A stretch of DNA of 5,820 bases from an uncultured Mycoplasma sp. (GTDB lineage: Bacteria > Bacillota_I > Bacilli_A > Mycoplasmatales > Metamycoplasmataceae), in NCBI GenBank assembly GCA_947040465.1, contig CAMRBO010000034.1, forward strand, positions 1 to 5,820, in the 5' to 3' direction. The position numbers were made by a program, and so were the translations under genes. The notes beneath the pieces are model-generated. The model saw only the letters and a list, made by a program, of their open reading frames with translations, searched no databases and was not told the origin of the DNA. This document shows, one piece after another, positions 4,924 through 5,820 of this stretch. Position 1 is the first letter of the stretch. Every line of letters starts with the position of its first letter.

Positions 4924-5820
<897 letters not shown>

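Overview
The window is an AT-rich mollicute chromosome segment, most likely from a Mycoplasma in the broad sense (hominis or hyopneumoniae side). TGA must be read as tryptophan. With translation table 4 the ribosomal protein frames run to their family-typical ends, and conserved Trp positions in S3 (W22), S19 (W35), L2 (W253) and L4 (W109) are all TGA. With the standard code, rplB, rplD, rpsS and rpsC would each look broken. All recognised genes lie on the minus strand, so the biological order runs from the right edge to the left.

Right part (about 4924-5820): the 3' third of a 23S rRNA gene, from roughly E. coli position 1988 to the 3' end. It contains the peptidyl transferase core and the sarcin-ricin loop. 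Two points stand out: A at position 2057, and compensatory base-pair changes at the foot of helix 89. After the 3' end come a probable pre-23S processing-stem motif and a hairpin-plus-U-tract terminator (4803-4829). There is no 5S gene.

Middle (4267-4802): a promoter-like -10 box, then a 98-residue predicted three-helix membrane protein of unknown function. Its frame contains a TGA, so a standard-code gene caller would miss it. After it come a second -10 box and an approximately 110-nt structured leader in front of rpsJ. The leader has a 9-bp hairpin whose loop is complementary to the bases just before the rpsJ start codon.

Left part (1-4266): the S10 ribosomal protein operon in canonical order, rpsJ (S10), rplC (L3), rplD (L4), rplW (L23), rplB (L2), rpsS (S19), rplV (L22) and rpsC (S3, cut by the left edge). 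Four of the seven junctions share the octamer AAATAATG, in which stop and start overlap by one base, so the operon is probably translationally coupled. L3 (C-terminal), L4 (N-terminal) and L23 (C-terminal) carry Lys/Glu-rich extensions of about 45-67 residues.

These genes build the large-subunit exit-tunnel region (L4, L22, L23), the peptidyl-transferase support (L2, L3) and the small-subunit head (S3, S10, S19). They sit directly downstream of the rRNA they bind. No mobile element, CRISPR array or tRNA is visible. The best candidates for something undescribed are the rpsJ leader structure, the hidden membrane ORF with its link to the rRNA terminator, and the helix 89 covariation.
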